Shown piece by piece: positions 58,435 to 60,317 of a stretch of DNA of 60,317 bases. Each line of letters begins with the position of its first letter. Position 1 is the first letter of the stretch. Location of the stretch: contig DAHUYQ010000012.1 in the NCBI GenBank assembly GCA_027315115.1, forward strand, positions 1-60,317. The letters are read 5' to 3'. This DNA is from Solirubrobacterales bacterium (GTDB taxonomy: Bacteria; Actinomycetota; Thermoleophilia; Solirubrobacterales; Solirubrobacteraceae). The notes below the pieces were generated by a model. It was not told the origin of the DNA. It was given only the letters and a program-made list of their open reading frames with translations, and did not search any database. The position numbers were made by a program, and so were the translations under genes.

Positions 58435-58884
58435 ATGAGCGAGCCAGCCGTCCAGGCCCACAGCTTCACGTTCGAGGCGGTCGCCGAGTCCATCGGCCAG
58501 GCTCGGAGGGCGCTCGCTTCGCTGGCCGCCTCCAGCGGCGCCTGCGAGGAAGATGTCGAACGGGTCCGGCTGGCGGTCTCCGAGGCGGTCAGCAACTCCG
58601 TGATCCACGGCTACGGGATGGAGTGCGTCGGCACGGTCACGCTCACCGCGACGGTGCTCGACGACGAGCTCAGGATCGTCGTCGCGGACGATGGCTGCGG
58701 GTTCGGCAGGGCTCGCGAGAGCGAGGGGCTTGGGCTCGGACTGGCGGTGATCGCCCAGCTCTGCGACTCGCTGAGCGTGGTGAGCAGATCCTCGGGCGGC
58801 ACGCACCTGGAGATGCGCTTCCGGCTCGGCGTCGCGTTGCACAGCACGCGAGCGCTGTCCTCGGCCGGTCAGCCGGTCGCGTAG
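58435..58884 (+). CDS. anti-sigma regulatory factor ATPase (RsbW/SpoIIAB-like HATPase)
   Basis: This 149-residue HATPase_c_2 protein has N-box VRLAVSEAVSNSVIHGYG, G1 VVADDGCGFG and G2 SEGLGLGLAVIAQLCDSL. Such kinases phosphorylate STAS antagonists and hold sigma factors in the cytoplasm. Two STAS proteins are in this window (23997, 49546) but not adjacent, so pairing is uncertain. Start ATG 58435; there is no clear ribosome site. Confidence 0.87.
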   Translation: MSEPAVQAHSFTFEAVAESIGQARRALASLAASSGACEEDVERVRLAVSEAVSNSVIHGYGMECVGTVTLTATVLDDELRIVVADDGCGFGRARESEGLGLGLAVIAQLCDSLSVVSRSSGGTHLEMRFRLGVALHSTRALSSAGQPVA

Positions 58885-58950
58885 TTTGCCGTCCCCGGCT
58901 GTGGGGATGCCCGGATGAGCGCAGGCCGGCGGCGGGGGCAGACTCCGGGC

Positions 58951-59532
58951 ATGGACACTTCAATAGACGAGCAGCTTCGCGCCTTCGTGCGCATGTGGTG
59001 GTTGCCTTTGAGCGTCGGTCTGCTCAGCATCGCCGCCGGCGTGATCGTGCTGATCAAGCCGGGCAACAGCCTGACGGCAATCGCGGTCATCGTGGGGATC
59101 TTCATCGCGCTCGACGGCGTGATCGCACTGATCGCGGCGCTGCGCAAGACCACCGAGAGCAGAGGCCTGACAGCATTCGTGGGCGTCTTCGGGCTGGTCG
59201 TCGGCGTGCTGCTGATCAGGCACCCGATCGAGGGCGTGACCGCGGTCGCGCTGCTGGTGGGCATATGGCTGATCGCAGTCGGCGCGATCCGCTTCGTGCA
59301 GTCCTTCGAGGAAGACCACCGGAACTGGCGGATGCTGGTCGCCGCGGTCGAGGTGATCGCCGGAATCGTGATCGTCTCCACGCCGGGCATCGGCCTGGCG
59401 GCGCTGGCGATCATCATCGGGGTCTCGCTGATCGCCAACGGCGCGAGCCTGGTCGTGCTCGGCTACATGCTCCACGGCGTCTCACACGAAGAGCGGCCGC
59501 CGCACCACACGCACCACGCGGCTCCCGCCTGA
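58951..59532 (+). CDS. HdeD/DUF308-family membrane protein
   Basis: This 193-residue protein has six hydrophobic segments in three pairs (LPLSVGLLSIAAGVIVLI, AIAVIVGIFIALDGVIALI, FVGVFGLVVGVLLI, AVALLVGIWLIAVGAIRF, AAVEVIAGIVIV, AALAIIIGVSLIANGASLVVLGYM), the DUF308 repeat pattern of HdeD. Function outside acid resistance in E. coli is unclear. The C-terminus is His-rich (PPHHTHHAAPA). The ATG at 58951 is chosen; another in-frame start is at 58915. A strong terminator-like hairpin follows at 59614. Confidence 0.85.
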   Translation: MDTSIDEQLRAFVRMWWLPLSVGLLSIAAGVIVLIKPGNSLTAIAVIVGIFIALDGVIALIAALRKTTESRGLTAFVGVFGLVVGVLLIRHPIEGVTAVALLVGIWLIAVGAIRFVQSFEEDHRNWRMLVAAVEVIAGIVIVSTPGIGLAALAIIIGVSLIANGASLVVLGYMLHGVSHEERPPHHTHHAAPA

Positions 59533-59613
59533 GCGACGACCCCCTGCACGGGCCTGAGCATCCGCTGTTTTTTAGAACATCCCCGCGCGGCTCCGGCGTG
59601 ACGCACCACGTGG

Positions 59614-59640
59614 CTCCGGCGTGAGCTTTTCACGCCGGAG
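59614..59640. terminator. perfect 11-bp hairpin after the HdeD gene
   Basis: CTCCGGCGTGA-GCTTT-TCACGCCGGAG. It lies about 80 nt after the HdeD stop and before the IS element. A third partial CTCCGGCGTGA copy lies at 59591, just upstream. Confidence 0.75.
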
Positions 59641-59773
59641 GCCCGGGGCCGACGTCTGCCTTGCCGCGCCGCTTCGAGCTCAGGGAGCATCGTGAGGAAG
59701 GGTCGATCAGCCCTCCACGCTCCTCGCGCATCCCCTCCACGGCTGCTGTGTATCTGCTGACCGGCGCCGGCGG

Positions 59774-59797
59774 GAGTGTCCGATTAACGGTGGATCT
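59774..59797. repeat. probable terminal inverted repeat of the IS256 element
   Basis: GAGTGTCCGATTAACGGTGG and the following bases have the form usual at the ends of IS256-group elements (GAGTGTCC start). The partner end is outside the window. Confidence 0.6.
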
Positions 59798-59808
59798 GGC
59801 TTGGTGGG

Positions 59809-60315
59809 TTAGTTGATTCTTCCTTGGAAGGTTATTGCGAATGCGTTCAGTGCTGGCTTCCATCTCATCGCCCAGCGCGCTCTGCCCCTTCCGGTTGGGT
59901 CGAGGGCTCTTGTGAGCAGGTAGAGGCACTTCAGCGCGGCCTGGTCGTTGGGGAAGTGCCCCCGAGCCCGGACGGCTCGTCGGTAGCGGGCGTTGAGCGA
60001 CTCGATCGCGTTGGTGCTGCAGATCACACGGCGGATCTCCACGTCGTAGTCCAGGAACGGGACGAACTCGCTCCAGGCGTTCTCCCAGAGCTTGCTGATC
60101 GCCGGGTACTGCTTGCCCCACTTGGCGTCGAACTCGGCGAACCGCTCCCTGGCGACGGTCTCTGACGGTGCCGTGTAGACCGGCCGTAGATCCCGGCTCA
60201 TCTGATCCCAGTACTTGCGCGAGGCAACCCGGAAGGTGTTGCGGATCAGATGGATCACGCACGCTTGGACACTCGCCAACTCCCAGGTCGCGGTGATCGC
60301 CTCCGGCAGCCCCTT
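59809..60315 (-). CDS. IS256-family (mutator) transposase, C-terminal part
   Basis: 169 codons are visible; the N-terminus lies beyond the window. The segment VQACVIHLIRNTFRVASRKYWD is the classic IS256 pattern around the catalytic region. A later Glu lies in CSTNAIESLNARYRRAVRARGHFPND, the conserved STNAIE block that carries the last acidic residue of the DDE triad. It ends RWKPALNAFAITFQGRIN. Nothing in the visible part is broken, so the copy could be intact. Confidence 0.93.
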   Translation of the reverse strand, partial: KGLPEAITATWELASVQACVIHLIRNTFRVASRKYWDQMSRDLRPVYTAPSETVARERFAEFDAKWGKQYPAISKLWENAWSEFVPFLDYDVEIRRVICSTNAIESLNARYRRAVRARGHFPNDQAALKCLYLLTRALDPTGRGRARWAMRWKPALNAFAITFQGRIN

Positions 60316-60317
60316 CA

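Larger units (their letters stand above)
59774..60317 (-). mobile_element. IS256-family insertion sequence (one end only; continues beyond window)
   Basis: The element runs from a likely terminal inverted repeat starting GAGTGTCCGATTAACGG at 59774 to the window end. It contains the C-terminal part of a mutator-type transposase on the minus strand. The other end and any target duplication are outside the window, so the boundary at 59774 is a best guess. Confidence 0.75.

Overview
This 60.3 kb window is GC-rich chromosomal DNA from a Gram-positive-type high-GC bacterium. Protein content points to Actinobacteriota, most probably the Thermoleophilia/Solirubrobacterales branch. The grounds are an adjacent Xer recombinase and WhiG/FliA-type sigma factor, an EF-G-like GTPase with the GHRGSGKTS P-loop, DUF6458, an MptB-like mannosyltransferase and a compact hopanoid operon. 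The taxonomy is inference; there is no rRNA gene in the window. Coding density is high, and many genes are joined by 4-nt ATGA/GTGA/TTGA stop-start overlaps. IS256 DNA enters at the right edge.

Layout. 1-4872: end of an unknown gene, then arsR-PPOX on the minus strand, divergent from a thioredoxin-DUF2892-MMPL-glutaredoxin-DUF302 operon. 4937-11702: secreted lipase, thioesterase-thiD, two unknown proteins, ilvD, a hydrolase and a HAD phosphatase. 11841-19099: xer, whiG-type sigma factor, EF-G-like GTPase, zinc-ribbon protein, RNase H and a SEDS (FtsW/RodA) polymerase. 19304-24344: EAL protein, SDR, zinc alcohol dehydrogenase-aldehyde dehydrogenase pair, STAS protein. 24369-27966: two integral-membrane glycosyltransferases around an unknown membrane protein. 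28016-35106: hopanoid operon shc-hpnC-hpnD-hpnE-hpnG-hpnH, with a convergent UPF0104 flippase-like gene. 36472-40922: small HTH protein, L,D-transpeptidase, SRAP, NERD and DEDDh exonuclease. 40995-46953: arylsulfotransferase-like protein, MFS exporter, ECF sigma factor with a membrane partner, DUF6458. 47071-48673: sulfide:quinone oxidoreductase-like enzyme plus a second thioredoxin. 48674-53400: a looser accessory stretch (XRE, STAS, BBE-type oxidase, ABM, MarR, cupin) with several palindromes. 53537-59532: tRNA(CAT), ftcD, MBL hydrolase, hisS, two thioredoxin-fold proteins, an anti-sigma ATPase and an HdeD-like protein. 59774-end: IS256-family element.

Most notable is a probable reactive-sulfur regulon split across the window. 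A 16-bp motif of the form ACAA-N8-TTGT lies in front of the arsR-type gene (1174-1189), in front of the thioredoxin operon with one mismatch (1231-1246), and in front of the SQR-like gene 47 kb away (48728-48743). The two operons carry thioredoxins with almost the same active-site block. The first operon also holds the DUF2892 domain known from YgaP, and adds an MMPL transporter, a monothiol glutaredoxin-like protein and DUF302. I infer sulfide or persulfide detoxification under one ArsR/YgaV/BigR-like repressor, with an unusual membrane exporter.

The second theme is hopanoid synthesis: HpnD, HpnC and HpnE make squalene, Shc cyclises it, HpnH adds adenosine and HpnG removes adenine. A third, structural theme is that many genes here carry short in-frame tandem repeats (9, 12, 15, 18, 27 or 36 bp) in disordered tails or linkers, while a repeat outside genes has a 16-bp period.
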